64,000 bases of DNA, taken from positions 52,712-116,711 of the IMG/VR virus record IMGVR_UViG_3300009071_002060, one strand, 5' to 3'. The stretch comes from a virus. A model generated the notes under the pieces. The model worked only from the letters and a program-made list of their open reading frames with translations, was not told where the DNA came from and ran no database searches. Each line of letters starts with the position of its first letter. Position 1 is the stretch's first letter. The position numbers and the translations under genes are program-made. Positions 1 to 8,286 of this stretch are shown here, piece after piece.

Positions 1-440
1 CCGGAACTAAACAAACATTATATTTAAAACCAAATATTGATGAACAATCAAATTTAGGTAGAGAAATACAAGAAGATACTGTAGCATGGTGGGAACAACA
101 AGCCGACGATGTTAAAGAAGAAGCACTTAGCAATGACAATCGAATCTCAGTAACTGAAACATTAAAAGAACTTAACAAGTTTTTTGTCGGTGCTAACAAT
201 ATGTGGGCTCAAGGTCCTGCATTTGATTTTGTTATTATGGAAGATCTTTACAGAGATTTTAATATGCCTACTCCTTGGAATTTTTGGCAGATTAGAGATA
301 GTCGTACACTATTTGGTGTACACGGCGACCCAAGGCAAAAAGGTAAAGCAGGACTACACAATGCACTAGAAGATGCAATTAGCCAAGCTGAAGCAGTACA
401 GACAGTATTCAAACGAATAGGATTTAGTCATGCGTATTGA
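1..440 (+). CDS. 3'-5' exonuclease, RNase T / Rv2179c-like (5'-truncated by window edge)
   Basis: The reading frame is open from base 3 to the stop at 438-440, so only the C-terminal about 145 residues are present. The visible part carries the arrangement of the Rv2179c-like DEDD 3'-5' exoribonuclease family: DTVAWW, then NNMWAQGPAFD, a WNFWQIRDSRT segment, and KAGLHNALEDAISQAE, which fits the last DEDD motif (H plus D). The family trims RNA or DNA 3' ends. The N-terminal DxE motif lies outside the window. The 3' end overlaps the GMP reductase start by 11 bases, suggesting translational coupling. Family assignment is by motif recognition only. Confidence 0.75.
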   Translation, partial: GTKQTLYLKPNIDEQSNLGREIQEDTVAWWEQQADDVKEEALSNDNRISVTETLKELNKFFVGANNMWAQGPAFDFVIMEDLYRDFNMPTPWNFWQIRDSRTLFGVHGDPRQKGKAGLHNALEDAISQAEAVQTVFKRIGFSHAY

Positions 441-1575
441 AAGTGATGTCAAGTTAGATTATAACAATGTACTGATTAGACCTAAACGTTCAACTCTAGG
501 TAGTCGTAAAGAAGTTGACTTATCACGAAAATTTAAATTCCGCAACTATGGCGGAGGATTTGATCTTGGTCAATATGATTATGAAGGCGTGCCAATTATG
601 GCGGCTAACATGGATGGTGTTGGTACGTTTGAAATGGCTGAAACATTGGCAAAAAAGAAAATGTTTACTTGTCTTGCAAAATCATATACCGGTGATGATA
701 TAATCAATTGGCTTAACACATCAACAAATAATATTGCTGATATATCAGACTACTTTGCATATAGCATGGGCATTGTTGAACAGGATCTTGACAAGTTTGA
801 CTATGTTTATAGCTCTTATCCTGAAATGATTAAATACGTTTGTGTTGATGTAGCCAATGGTTATAGTGAACGATTTGTAGACTTTATTAGAAATCTACGT
901 AAAGAGTATCCAAACATTGTTATTATTGCAGGTAATGTAGTGACAGCAGATCAGACTCAGGAGTTGCTTCTAAATGGAGCCGACATTATTAAGGTGGGCA
1001 TTGGTCCTGGTAGTGTTTGCACTACTCGTATACAGACTGGTGTGGGATATCCCCAACTTTCCGCTGTCATTGAATGTGCTGATGCGGCTCACGGTCTTGG
1101 TGGCCTTATTATCGCTGATGGTGGATGTACTTGTCCTGGAGATGTGGCAAAGGCTTTTGCAGGCGGCGCTGACTTTGTAATGCTCGGGGGTATGTTGTCT
1201 GGACATGTTGAAGGTGGCGGCGAGGTAATTACTAAGATTTACGAAACTAACGAAGTAACTAAAACTGATGACGGATTCTTTGAATTAGTTTATGAAGAAA
1301 AACAGTTTGTACAGTTCTACGGTATGAGTAGCAAAGCCGCAAACGAAAAACACTTTGGCGGGCTTAAAGAATATCGAAGTAGCGAAGGTCGTGAAGTACT
1401 GGTTCCTTTTAAAGGAGAAGTAGGAAATACAGTACAAGATTTGTTGGGTGGTATCCGAAGTACTTGTACATATGTTGGAGCAAACAATCTTAAACAACTA
1501 AGTAAGTGTACAACTTTTATAATTGCACAAAGTCAATATAACTCTGTGTACGAACATATGGATACATCAAAATGA
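430..1575 (+). CDS. guaC: GMP reductase (IMPDH/GMPR family)
   Basis: GMP reductase converts GMP to IMP with NADPH and ammonia release, feeding purine salvage. The 381-residue protein has the IMPDH/GMPR barrel. The loop GPGSVCTTR places the catalytic Cys at residue 197, followed by [21 protein letters not shown] and [14 protein letters not shown], which read like bacterial GuaC rather than IMP dehydrogenase. There is no CBS-domain insert, and the length is close to bacterial GuaC (about 347) with a slightly longer C-terminus. It begins inside the exonuclease gene and overlaps the next gene by 4 bases (ATGA). In a phage it would rebalance guanine and adenine pools during replication; that role is inferred. 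Confidence 0.9.
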   Translation: MRIESDVKLDYNNVLIRPKRSTLGSRKEVDLSRKFKFRNYGGGFDLGQYDYEGVPIMAANMDGVGTFEMAETLAKKKMFTCLAKSYTGDDIINWLNTSTNNIADISDYFAYSMGIVEQDLDKFDYVYSSYPEMIKYVCVDVANGYSERFVDFIRNLRKEYPNIVIIAGNVVTADQTQELLLNGADIIKVGIGPGSVCTTRIQTGVGYPQLSAVIECADAAHGLGGLIIADGGCTCPGDVAKAFAGGADFVMLGGMLSGHVEGGGEVITKIYETNEVTKTDDGFFELVYEEKQFVQFYGMSSKAANEKHFGGLKEYRSSEGREVLVPFKGEVGNTVQDLLGGIRSTCTYVGANNLKQLSKCTTFIIAQSQYNSVYEHMDTSK

Positions 1576-1883
1576 ATATAATTATTGGTAAGGAAATAGC
1601 TGAAGAGCTAGGAAAAAAGTATACAGTATTGCCTCTTGAACAACTAGAACGAGAAGGACAAATCATTGATGCTTTTTGTGTTATTCCTGCTGATAAGATT
1701 AACCTTGGCGAAATGGTTGCACTTGATGCTAACGTTAGAATGCACCATGCTTTCAATGAAGCATATGCCAACGAAGACTGGGATAAAATGAAAGAAATTG
1801 CCGAACACCTAATAGGTAAGTTTGGTGGTGAATGTGATACATTTTATGAAGAATTGCTTAATAGACAGCCCACTGAAGCATAA
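1572..1883 (+). CDS. Conserved-looking hypothetical protein (103 aa)
   Basis: I do not recognise this family. The start codon overlaps the guaC stop (ATGA), so it is almost certainly translated from the same message. The product is acidic and soluble with no signal peptide or membrane segment; the middle (ALDANVRMHHAFNEAYANEDWDKMKEIAEHLIGKF) looks helical. A late-promoter-like octamer follows its stop. A role with guaC in nucleotide metabolism is possible from position only. Confidence 0.7.
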   Translation: MNIIIGKEIAEELGKKYTVLPLEQLEREGQIIDAFCVIPADKINLGEMVALDANVRMHHAFNEAYANEDWDKMKEIAEHLIGKFGGECDTFYEELLNRQPTEA

Positions 1884-1887
1884 ATTA

Positions 1888-1895
1888 ATAAATAC
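1888..1895 (+). promoter_or_regulatory. T4-like late promoter motif
   Basis: ATAAATAC lies in the gap between the gene ending at 1883 and the bL33-like gene. It matches the TATAAATA-type octamer read by T4-like late sigma factors and recurs ahead of virion and lysis genes in this window. Confidence 0.5.
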
Positions 1896-1955
1896 CATTG
1901 TAAAAATCAATAACAGATTACTTAATGATCATAAGTAGTCAGAAGGAAATCAGTG

Positions 1956-2156
1956 ATGGCTAGTAAAAATAAAAATGATAAAGTTTGGATGATCCCCGAA
2001 GATGAAGACCGCAAACATGCAAGTTTTCATTTTGTTCACCCAAAGAGTTTATCTGCTACACGTGAAGGTAAAAAACTAAGAATGAGAAAGTATCACCCAG
2101 TTAAGCAAAAGCACGTTTGGTTTATTGAATCTAAAATGCCACCACATAGTAAATGA
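1956..2156 (+). CDS. rpmG: bL33-like ribosomal protein
   Basis: The 66-residue basic protein resembles bacterial ribosomal protein bL33 in its second half. The run KLRMRKYHPVKQKHVWFIESK lines up with the typical bL33 C-terminus (basic residues, a K-K-[FY]-D/H-P-V core, KHV, then an aromatic E-[AS]-K end). The first half (HASFHFVHPKS) fits the beta strand that in bL33 reads HFYTTTKN. The Cys pairs of zinc-binding bL33 are absent, as in C-minus bL33 types. I chose ATG 1956 over GTG 1953 because an AAGGAA ribosome site lies 8 bases upstream. A phage copy could exchange into host 50S subunits; that is inference. Confidence 0.65.
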   Translation: MASKNKNDKVWMIPEDEDRKHASFHFVHPKSLSATREGKKLRMRKYHPVKQKHVWFIESKMPPHSK

Positions 2157-2165
2157 GGCTAAACA

Positions 2166-2441
2166 ATGGCTAAGAAAAAACAAAGAGCAAGTCAAACTTC
2201 CAAGGGTGAAATTGGAGTTAACAAATCACTTCGTAAAGCATACAGAAGAGAGTATAAAGGAACATTGGCGCAGGCTATTAACCAACATACAGCATGGAAA
2301 AAGTTTAAAAATGTTGTTCTAACTGTTCCAAATCCTAATAAGAACGAAACGGCTAAACCTTTTATTAGAGTAAATGCACGTGATTATTGGGGAAGTCCAA
2401 AACGTACCAGTGGTGTTTTGTCTAAATCAACCACACCATAA
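2166..2441 (+). CDS. Small basic hypothetical protein (91 aa)
   Basis: Not recognised. The product starts MAKKKQRASQ and is rich in Lys and Arg, with a helical middle (SLRKAYRREYKGTLAQAINQHTAWKKFKN) and no membrane segment, so nucleic-acid or ribosome binding is possible. It sits 9 bases behind the bL33-like gene after a GAGG ribosome site and is likely co-transcribed with it. Its last 15 bases overlap the convergent hydrolase gene. Confidence 0.7.
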   Translation: MAKKKQRASQTSKGEIGVNKSLRKAYRREYKGTLAQAINQHTAWKKFKNVVLTVPNPNKNETAKPFIRVNARDYWGSPKRTSGVLSKSTTP

Positions 2442-3029
2442 TTTTACTGTATCGTTAACAATTTCAGTAGTTTTATAGTCGACCAATGATTCATAATGAT
2501 TTGAATTGATATAACGATATTGTATATCTTTGCGACAAGTCATTGATAGATTAGAGACTACGCCATCATTCTGGAAAGGACTTACCCACGGAGTTCTTCC
2601 TTTTGTTGGAACCAATTGTATCCATGGAATATTAAATTTAACCTGTTGCATTCCAAGTACAGGATACGCAGTTGGGCTAACATCTTGTAGCAGTTGCCAA
2701 AATGGAAATATCCAACGTGTAACTAAAGCACTACCAAGTCCAAGATATGGTGTTGCGATAGTAATTCCAGTTTTAATCTTATTAGAAAATTTTTTGTATA
2801 GATGGGTGGCATAAATCCCACCCATGCTATGCCCAATGAGTATACAATCACCTTCTAGGTCATTGAGACGATTGCACATAATAGGAAAATTATATGCGAA
2901 ACCTTTTTTATGATCGTAACTAAGATAACAAAAGTTAACACCTTTAATATCAAGTTTTTTTAATTCTCTAACTATTAGTGCAAAGCTCTTGTTACTAGCA
3001 TTCGCACCATGAATAAGGATTATGTTCAT
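2427..3029 (-). CDS. Alpha/beta hydrolase, lipase-like
   Basis: A 200-residue serine hydrolase of the alpha/beta fold. The N-terminal strand MNIILIHGAN gives the HG oxyanion-hole motif, GHSMGG at residues 66-71 is the nucleophile elbow (Ser68), and a late NHYESL offers the catalytic His. An Asp in NDGVVS is a reasonable acid. It resembles small lipase/esterase families such as PGAP1-like or triacylglycerol lipases; the substrate is unknown. No signal peptide is visible, so it should act in the cytoplasm or reach the envelope at lysis. A second, unrelated lipase lies at 21644-22432. Confidence 0.75.
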   Translation of the reverse strand: MNIILIHGANASNKSFALIVRELKKLDIKGVNFCYLSYDHKKGFAYNFPIMCNRLNDLEGDCILIGHSMGGIYATHLYKKFSNKIKTGITIATPYLGLGSALVTRWIFPFWQLLQDVSPTAYPVLGMQQVKFNIPWIQLVPTKGRTPWVSPFQNDGVVSNLSMTCRKDIQYRYINSNHYESLVDYKTTEIVNDTVKLWCG

Positions 3030-3036
3030 CCTCTAT

Positions 3037-3510
3037 TTAGTTAGCTTCCTTATACCTATTATTACTTTCGGGCGGTGGGGGTCTTTGATAGTCAATTTTT
3101 TGACCAATTCCATCTCCATATGGAGTCATAGTAGGGCCGCCTGCTGTGATGCAATATACACCCGGTGCAAGGTTCTCAATGAATGTCCAACTGGTAGTTT
3201 TAGGATTCAGCATTAACACACCTGGTGCGGGATTGCCTGGCATTTCGATTGGTCCACTAGCACGAGCCGCTAGAAACTTTCCAAACACAATTTCTTGTGA
3301 AGGTTTAAGTAGTGCTTCGATTTGTGGAGCAGATCCGCATAGAGCTTTAACTTTGATTACAAATGGTTGGTCTTCAGCAACCAGACCTGGTAAAGCTGGT
3401 GCTAAATTTTCTTGGGGGAAGCCAGGTAAAAACTTTCCTGGCTTCTGCTCTGCATAAACAGGCGAAGCAAAGATAAGTGTCATAGCTAATGCCAAAAACA
3501 ACTTCTTCAT
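3037..3510 (-). CDS. Secreted hypothetical protein with Sec signal peptide
   Basis: The N-terminus MKKLFLALAMTLIFASPVYAEQ is a textbook Sec signal with an AxA cleavage site after about residue 20, so the mature 137-residue protein should be periplasmic. The mature part is rich in Pro and Gly with a pair of Cys (ALCGSAP and VYCITAGG) that could form a disulfide. It ends in a PPPPESNNRY tail. Family not recognised. A rich AGGAGG ribosome site precedes it, and a late-type octamer on the minus strand (3542-3549) lies just upstream. Confidence 0.75.
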   Translation of the reverse strand: MKKLFLALAMTLIFASPVYAEQKPGKFLPGFPQENLAPALPGLVAEDQPFVIKVKALCGSAPQIEALLKPSQEIVFGKFLAARASGPIEMPGNPAPGVLMLNPKTTSWTFIENLAPGVYCITAGGPTMTPYGDGIGQKIDYQRPPPPESNNRYKEAN

Positions 3511-3541
3511 TGTTGTAACCTCCTATATAAATGTTACAGTA

Positions 3542-3549
3542 CTATTTAT
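3542..3549 (-). promoter_or_regulatory. T4-like late promoter motif (minus strand)
   Basis: The minus strand reads ATAAATAG about 32 bases before the start of the secreted protein gene ending at 3037. Same core as the other late-type octamers in the window. Confidence 0.45.
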
Positions 3550-4763
3550 TAATATTTTAGTACTTTGTTTAAATGTGCGATATCAGTATTTTGAACAAAG
3601 TCCCAGCCACCCGAATCAACAAAACCTTTCTTTAAGTTAGTAGTTAATTCATTTATCACCGTGTTTTTTAGTTTATAATAAAATATATTGGCATTATGTT
3701 CTAGTATAGGAGTCATTTCTTTGCGTAAATTACATTGTTGTTCATATGATAATTCACTTAAATTCTGAAGTATTTTATAAACAGCATCAATCCTTTCAGC
3801 ATTGTCTATTATATCATCATAACTTTCGTCCCAAAATTCACTAAATGTTTTAAATCCATATTCTCTAAGGTATGCTAAATTTCCTTTAGCACCAAGCAAT
3901 AGAAAAGGTTGCATTGCAACAATAGGTTTGAATATCTTTTCTGTTAAATGCAATTTACCATTATAAAAACAAGTTTCACTTACTACATGTACCAATGCAC
4001 GTTGACAGTTTGCTATATCAATCCACGTACTCATACTACCATTGGGTTCATTGCTGTCAATAGAACTGCTTTCGGTTAGTAAATTAATATTATCAATAAC
4101 ATGTTGATTTGTATCTTTATTAACGCGACCCATATTTACAGAATCCCGAATAACTTCTTTAATGTTATTGCCCGGGTTATAACTTACTAATCCTTGATCA
4201 ATAAGTCCGCTCTCTTTTAGTCTTAATTGGAATTGTATACGATGCCATCTGTAAGGATTAATAACATTTTGATAACAGATAAAAAGTTTATCATGCGAAG
4301 TTGGAACAGAGATATTTTCTTTCCAGTATTCTCTATAATTGTCGCAACTGGCATAGCCATGATAGAACCAATATATAATTGGTGTTTGGTAAGTGTTTTC
4401 TTGTCCACTAGTAAAGTAGGATACCCGATCTCGAAGTACTTTTAATTCTTCACTTCTTTCGCTAACAAATATAACTTGTTGAAAGTTATGTTGTGGTAAA
4501 CGTTTTTCCCACAAACTTGAATCTACATCATACATCATTTCTTGTGACGACTTATACAGCCATGGTAAAATATTAGGGTATATAGGTTCTTGATCTATAA
4601 AACAAGCACACCCACGAGGCAAAGCATTTTTTTTGATGGGGTTAACATTTTTAATTAAATAGTACGGAGGCTTATTTGTAAAGTCCGTTGCCGCAAATGT
4701 ATCAATTTTATATTTTTCAAAAAATTCTTTATATATTTTTTGGTAAACAAATTGAATATCCAT
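3549..4763 (-). CDS. Putative glycosyltransferase-like protein (404 aa)
   Basis: The C-terminal half has a block reading LTEKIFKPIVAMQPFLLLG followed by YLREYGFKTFSEFWDESYDDI. This EK-x-F-KP ... GxF pattern is like the nucleotide-sugar-binding end of GT-B fold enzymes such as fucosyltransferases (family 10). The N-terminal half contains FIDQEPI and VIFVSERSEE strands but no motif I can name. It lies divergent to a nucleotide-sugar dehydrogenase gene (starts 24 bases apart), which supports a glycan role, perhaps modification of the virion or host surface. Specificity cannot be read from sequence. Confidence 0.5.
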   Translation of the reverse strand: MDIQFVYQKIYKEFFEKYKIDTFAATDFTNKPPYYLIKNVNPIKKNALPRGCACFIDQEPIYPNILPWLYKSSQEMMYDVDSSLWEKRLPQHNFQQVIFVSERSEELKVLRDRVSYFTSGQENTYQTPIIYWFYHGYASCDNYREYWKENISVPTSHDKLFICYQNVINPYRWHRIQFQLRLKESGLIDQGLVSYNPGNNIKEVIRDSVNMGRVNKDTNQHVIDNINLLTESSSIDSNEPNGSMSTWIDIANCQRALVHVVSETCFYNGKLHLTEKIFKPIVAMQPFLLLGAKGNLAYLREYGFKTFSEFWDESYDDIIDNAERIDAVYKILQNLSELSYEQQCNLRKEMTPILEHNANIFYYKLKNTVINELTTNLKKGFVDSGGWDFVQNTDIAHLNKVLKY

Positions 4764-4787
4764 TTTAAAATTACTCCAGGAGTTAGT

Positions 4788-6041
4788 ATGACATATAAAG
4801 TAGGTTTCGTTGGTTTAGGAAAATTAGGAATGCCATGTGCTGAATCAATGCAACAAATATATAACGTGACCGGCTATGATATTTACCCTAAGGAAAGTGG
4901 TGTTATAGATATTGTAGATTCGATCAAAGAAACCGTTACTGGGAAAGATTTAATTTTTGTTGCTGTACAAACTCCACACGAAAAAGAATACGACGGATCA
5001 CAACCAACTGCTCATTTAGAAAACAAAGACTTTGATTATAGTTTGGTCAAAGAAGTATTGACAGAAATTAATCAATATACAAACAAAGATACATTAATTG
5101 TTTTGATATCAACTGTACTTCCTGGAACAGTCAGACGTGAATTTGCTCCTATTGTTACAAATGCACGTTTTATATATAACCCATATTTAATAGCAATGGG
5201 CAGTGTAGCATGGGATATGGTAAACCCTGAGATGTTAATTATTGGAACAGAAAACGGAGAAACTGATAACGATGCTAATATACTACAAGAGTTTTATATG
5301 CCGTTAATGGAAAACAATCCAAGAACTGTAATAGGCACTTGGGAAGAAGCAGAAAGTATTAAGATTTTTTACAATACATTTATTAGTGCTAAACTAAGTC
5401 TTGTTAATATGATACAAGATGTAAGTATGAAACTTGGTAATATGAATGTTGATGTAGTTACTGATGCTCTTGCGGCAAGTACCAAAAGAATAGTAAGTCC
5501 AAAATATATGACGGCTGGTATGGGTGATGGCGGGCCATGTCACCCACGTGACAATATTGCGTTACGCCATATGGCACAGGATTTAAATTTAGGCTACGAT
5601 TTATTTGATGCTATTATGCAGTCAAGAGAACTACAAGCACGTAACGTTGCATTGTATTTGCAGAAGTTACATAGAGAACATTATATGCCTGTTGTTATAC
5701 ACGGAAAAGCATACAAACCAGATGTACCGTTCACTGATGGAAGTTACAGTTTATTAATTGGACATTACCTTGACGAACTAGATGTACATTATTACTATGC
5801 TGATCCATTGGTTGCTAGTAAAGATTTTGATGATTGGTACAAGGATGAAATTGGTGTACGTTGTATTTTGTTTCTTGCACATAACCGAATGGTCACGTAT
5901 GGTTATACAGGAACTAGACAAGAACAGAACTTGTATGTTACACTAAAAAGTAAGAGCATAGTTGTTGATCCGTGGAGAAACTTTGAAACCGATCGTAACG
6001 ACATTAAAGTAATACACTACGGAAACACAAGGAAAACATGA
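4788..6041 (+). CDS. UDP-glucose/GDP-mannose dehydrogenase family protein
   Basis: The enzyme family oxidises the C6 hydroxyl of a nucleotide sugar to a uronic acid with two NAD. The protein opens with a Rossmann motif (KVGFVGLGKLGMPCAESM), has the central NPEM-type loop (AWDMVNPEMLIIGTE) and the catalytic loop GDGGPCHPRDN with Cys251. The length, 417 residues, is normal for the family. ATG 4788 is preferred because an AGGAG site sits just upstream and the upstream extension precedes the Rossmann strand without need. The stop overlaps the next gene (ATGA). Together with the divergent glycosyltransferase-like gene it probably makes an activated sugar; the exact substrate is unknown. Confidence 0.85.
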   Translation: MTYKVGFVGLGKLGMPCAESMQQIYNVTGYDIYPKESGVIDIVDSIKETVTGKDLIFVAVQTPHEKEYDGSQPTAHLENKDFDYSLVKEVLTEINQYTNKDTLIVLISTVLPGTVRREFAPIVTNARFIYNPYLIAMGSVAWDMVNPEMLIIGTENGETDNDANILQEFYMPLMENNPRTVIGTWEEAESIKIFYNTFISAKLSLVNMIQDVSMKLGNMNVDVVTDALAASTKRIVSPKYMTAGMGDGGPCHPRDNIALRHMAQDLNLGYDLFDAIMQSRELQARNVALYLQKLHREHYMPVVIHGKAYKPDVPFTDGSYSLLIGHYLDELDVHYYYADPLVASKDFDDWYKDEIGVRCILFLAHNRMVTYGYTGTRQEQNLYVTLKSKSIVVDPWRNFETDRNDIKVIHYGNTRKT

Positions 6042-6562
6042 CAAACATAATTCACGGAAAACTAGAGTTTGATATAGACAATGAATTTTTAGAATTAGAT
6101 TATCAACGAGAAGATTTTAACAACCCCAAAGACTTAAACGAATGGAATGATAACCACTACGATTGGGTAACGCATTTTACTGGATTTTTATGTGATATGC
6201 GTAAGCCACAGCCAAGTTGGAACGAAAAAATAATTGAATATTTCGAATCTACATTTGGATGGCAAGATATTGGAACCAGTTATTATAGAATGGATAGCGG
6301 AGTTATTTTACCTACTCATCAAGATACCTATAAAAAATACGTTGATATTTTTAAACTACACGGAAAAGAAGATACAATTTATAGAGGCATAGTATTTTTA
6401 CAAGACTGGCAAAGTGGTCATTATGCCGAGTATGATAATAAGATTCTTAGCTCGTGGAAAGCAGGCAACTTCGTAGTATGGAACAACGATACTTCTCATA
6501 TGGCCGCAAACATTGGTGTAACACCTCGTTATACTCTACAGGTAACCGGACATGTTGCATAG
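6038..6562 (+). CDS. 2OG-Fe(II) oxygenase-like protein
   Basis: The 174-residue protein shows the iron facial triad of the cupin-fold 2-oxoglutarate oxygenases: THQDTYKKY (His94, Asp96), a distal His154 in NDTSHMAANIG, and Arg164 in TPRYTLQVTG that could bind the 2OG carboxylate. Such enzymes hydroxylate amino acids, sugars or nucleic-acid bases. It is translationally coupled on both sides (ATGA upstream, 11-base overlap downstream) with the sugar dehydrogenase and the amidinotransferase, so the three probably serve one pathway. Substrate unknown. Confidence 0.75.
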   Translation: MTNIIHGKLEFDIDNEFLELDYQREDFNNPKDLNEWNDNHYDWVTHFTGFLCDMRKPQPSWNEKIIEYFESTFGWQDIGTSYYRMDSGVILPTHQDTYKKYVDIFKLHGKEDTIYRGIVFLQDWQSGHYAEYDNKILSSWKAGNFVVWNNDTSHMAANIGVTPRYTLQVTGHVA

Positions 6563-7472
6563 TCATAATGAATGGGATCCACTTAGAGAAATAATAGTAG
6601 GCTCCGCAACTGGTGCTAATTGGCCTTCTGAAGATCCAGTCTTCAGTCAAGAGCATTTAAAAACTACATGGAAAGAAACTCCAGTCCCAAGTGGGCCAGT
6701 ACCGTCCTGGGTAATTGACGAAGCAAACGAAGACCTACAAAGGTTAGCATCAGCATTGGTAAACCTTGGTGTTAAAGTTCATAGACCAAAAGATATGGAT
6801 TTTGTTGAACGCAAAGGCTTATACAATTACTGCCCACGTGATAGGCTTATTGTTGCTGGTGATAGTGTTATTGATACACCAATGCTTTATCCTTGTAGAG
6901 ATATGGAAACAGAAGCACTTGATGAGGCGTTGACTCGTGCTAAACATGTGTACCGTATGCCGCGTGATAAAGGTATTATACTAGATGCGGCCAATGTACT
7001 CAGACTCAATGACAAATGGTTGTATTTAATAAGCGAGAGTGGCAACATCGAAGGGCTTGAATGGTTACGTAATAATATTCCAGATGTTGATATTGAACCC
7101 TGTAATTTTTATTCAGGAGTACATATTGATAGTACTATTACAATTATAAGAGAAGGTTTAGTTGTACTAAACGGAACAAGAGTCGATCATAATAATTGTC
7201 CTAGGGTATTTGATGGTTGGCTTAAAATTTATGTCAACGATGTTGTTCCACAGGACTTCTTTGAATACCCATATGCCAGTAAGTGGATAGCATTGAACAT
7301 GCTGGCAGTTGATGAACACACTGTTATCGTGGACAAGTGGCAGACCAAACTTATTAGAGATCTTGAAGCATTGAAGTTAACTGTAGTACCATTGGAGTTG
7401 CGTCATAGTCGCACACTAGGTGGCGGTTTTCATTGTGTAACATTAGATTTAATACGTAAAGTTAGTAGTTAA
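6552..7472 (+). CDS. Amidinotransferase (glycine/inosamine amidinotransferase family)
   Basis: The family moves an amidino group from arginine to an amine acceptor (glycine, inosamine phosphate) via a Cys-amidine intermediate. The 306-residue protein begins with EWDPLREIIVG, continues with CPRDRLIVAGDSVIDTPM, has the catalytic His in GVHIDST (residue 191 region), and ends with GGGFHCVTLD placing the nucleophile Cys at residue 295. These match the AGAT/StrB order of motifs. It is somewhat shorter than mitochondrial or streptomycete enzymes. It overlaps the upstream 2OG oxygenase by 11 bases. Guanidino modification of a sugar or amine is plausible; the acceptor is not predictable. Confidence 0.8.
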   Translation: MLHSHNEWDPLREIIVGSATGANWPSEDPVFSQEHLKTTWKETPVPSGPVPSWVIDEANEDLQRLASALVNLGVKVHRPKDMDFVERKGLYNYCPRDRLIVAGDSVIDTPMLYPCRDMETEALDEALTRAKHVYRMPRDKGIILDAANVLRLNDKWLYLISESGNIEGLEWLRNNIPDVDIEPCNFYSGVHIDSTITIIREGLVVLNGTRVDHNNCPRVFDGWLKIYVNDVVPQDFFEYPYASKWIALNMLAVDEHTVIVDKWQTKLIRDLEALKLTVVPLELRHSRTLGGGFHCVTLDLIRKVSS

Positions 7473-7533
7473 TGTCTACTGTAATTTTTAGTAAATAAGT
7501 AAATGCAAAGGAACATGTCCGAAGGAATTGCAG

Positions 7534-8286
7534 ATGTCTGAAGATTATAAAAATTATAGTGAGTGTTTATTTAAAAGTGTTCACGACAATCCTAGAGTTA
7601 AAGACTTTAGTAAAAAGAAGTCTGAGATTATTGATGAAGTGCTATCTTATTATAGTCTAAACAAGCATGCCATGAGTGTACTATTTGTAGGATTTAATCC
7701 AGCAATTCTTGTATGTGATTTTCAATCTATTTCTGTGACAGGGGTCACCAGTGAAGTAGTTGAATGGTTACAAAGTCATAATAGTAATATTGAATATGTT
7801 GACTTTGATAGTATTATAGGTAACGGTAATATATCATGGGACGCAATCGTAGCAGTAGATGAGTTCTTTACATATGCATTAGATGATGATTATCAAAAAG
7901 CATCCATTGCAAACATTTGTGGTTTGGCTAACGAAGTTGTTATAAGTACATTGAAGGACTATAAGAACTTGGACTTTAAAGAAAAGGAGTTTAGTCAACC
8001 AGCAGTATTACGTAATGGTGAAAAATTTAAAATATTTACAGAGTTCCATGATTGGGATTTTAAAGATAGAAGTTGCTGGAAAACTTCAGTTTATGTAAAT
8101 GGATCTAATAATTCACAATACGGACCGTATAACCGAAAGACTATGTATTTTAAACAACTAGCAAAATTCAGCATTGATGCTGGAGCCAGCAGTTTTCTTG
8201 TACACAAGAACTTGATGTTCAAAGGATTAATCAAAAAGAACTACGAACACGTAGTTAGCATAAGATTCAATGATGAGTATAGATGA
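7534..8286 (+). CDS. Hypothetical protein with possible Rossmann-like core
   Basis: 250 residues. ATG 7534 is preferred to TTG 7528 because GAAGGA lies 7 bases before it. The segment MSVLFVGFNPAILVCDFQSISVTGVTSEVVEWLQSH resembles the first strands of a SAM-binding Rossmann fold but lacks a clear GxGxG loop. A later WDAIVAVDEFFTY fits a DxxV strand. So a degenerate methyltransferase fold is possible. It overlaps the start of a virion protein gene by 17 bases and is probably co-translated with it. Function unknown. Confidence 0.65.
   Translation: MSEDYKNYSECLFKSVHDNPRVKDFSKKKSEIIDEVLSYYSLNKHAMSVLFVGFNPAILVCDFQSISVTGVTSEVVEWLQSHNSNIEYVDFDSIIGNGNISWDAIVAVDEFFTYALDDDYQKASIANICGLANEVVISTLKDYKNLDFKEKEFSQPAVLRNGEKFKIFTEFHDWDFKDRSCWKTSVYVNGSNNSQYGPYNRKTMYFKQLAKFSIDAGASSFLVHKNLMFKGLIKKNYEHVVSIRFNDEYR

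Noticed and set aside
430-1575. IMP dehydrogenase
   Set aside because: No CBS domains, and the sequence around Cys197 and the ADAAHGL segment agree with GMP reductase.
4740-4787. Upstream start for the nucleotide-sugar dehydrogenase
   Set aside because: It would add 16 residues before the Rossmann strand and overlap the divergent gene; the ATG at 4788 has an AGGAG site.
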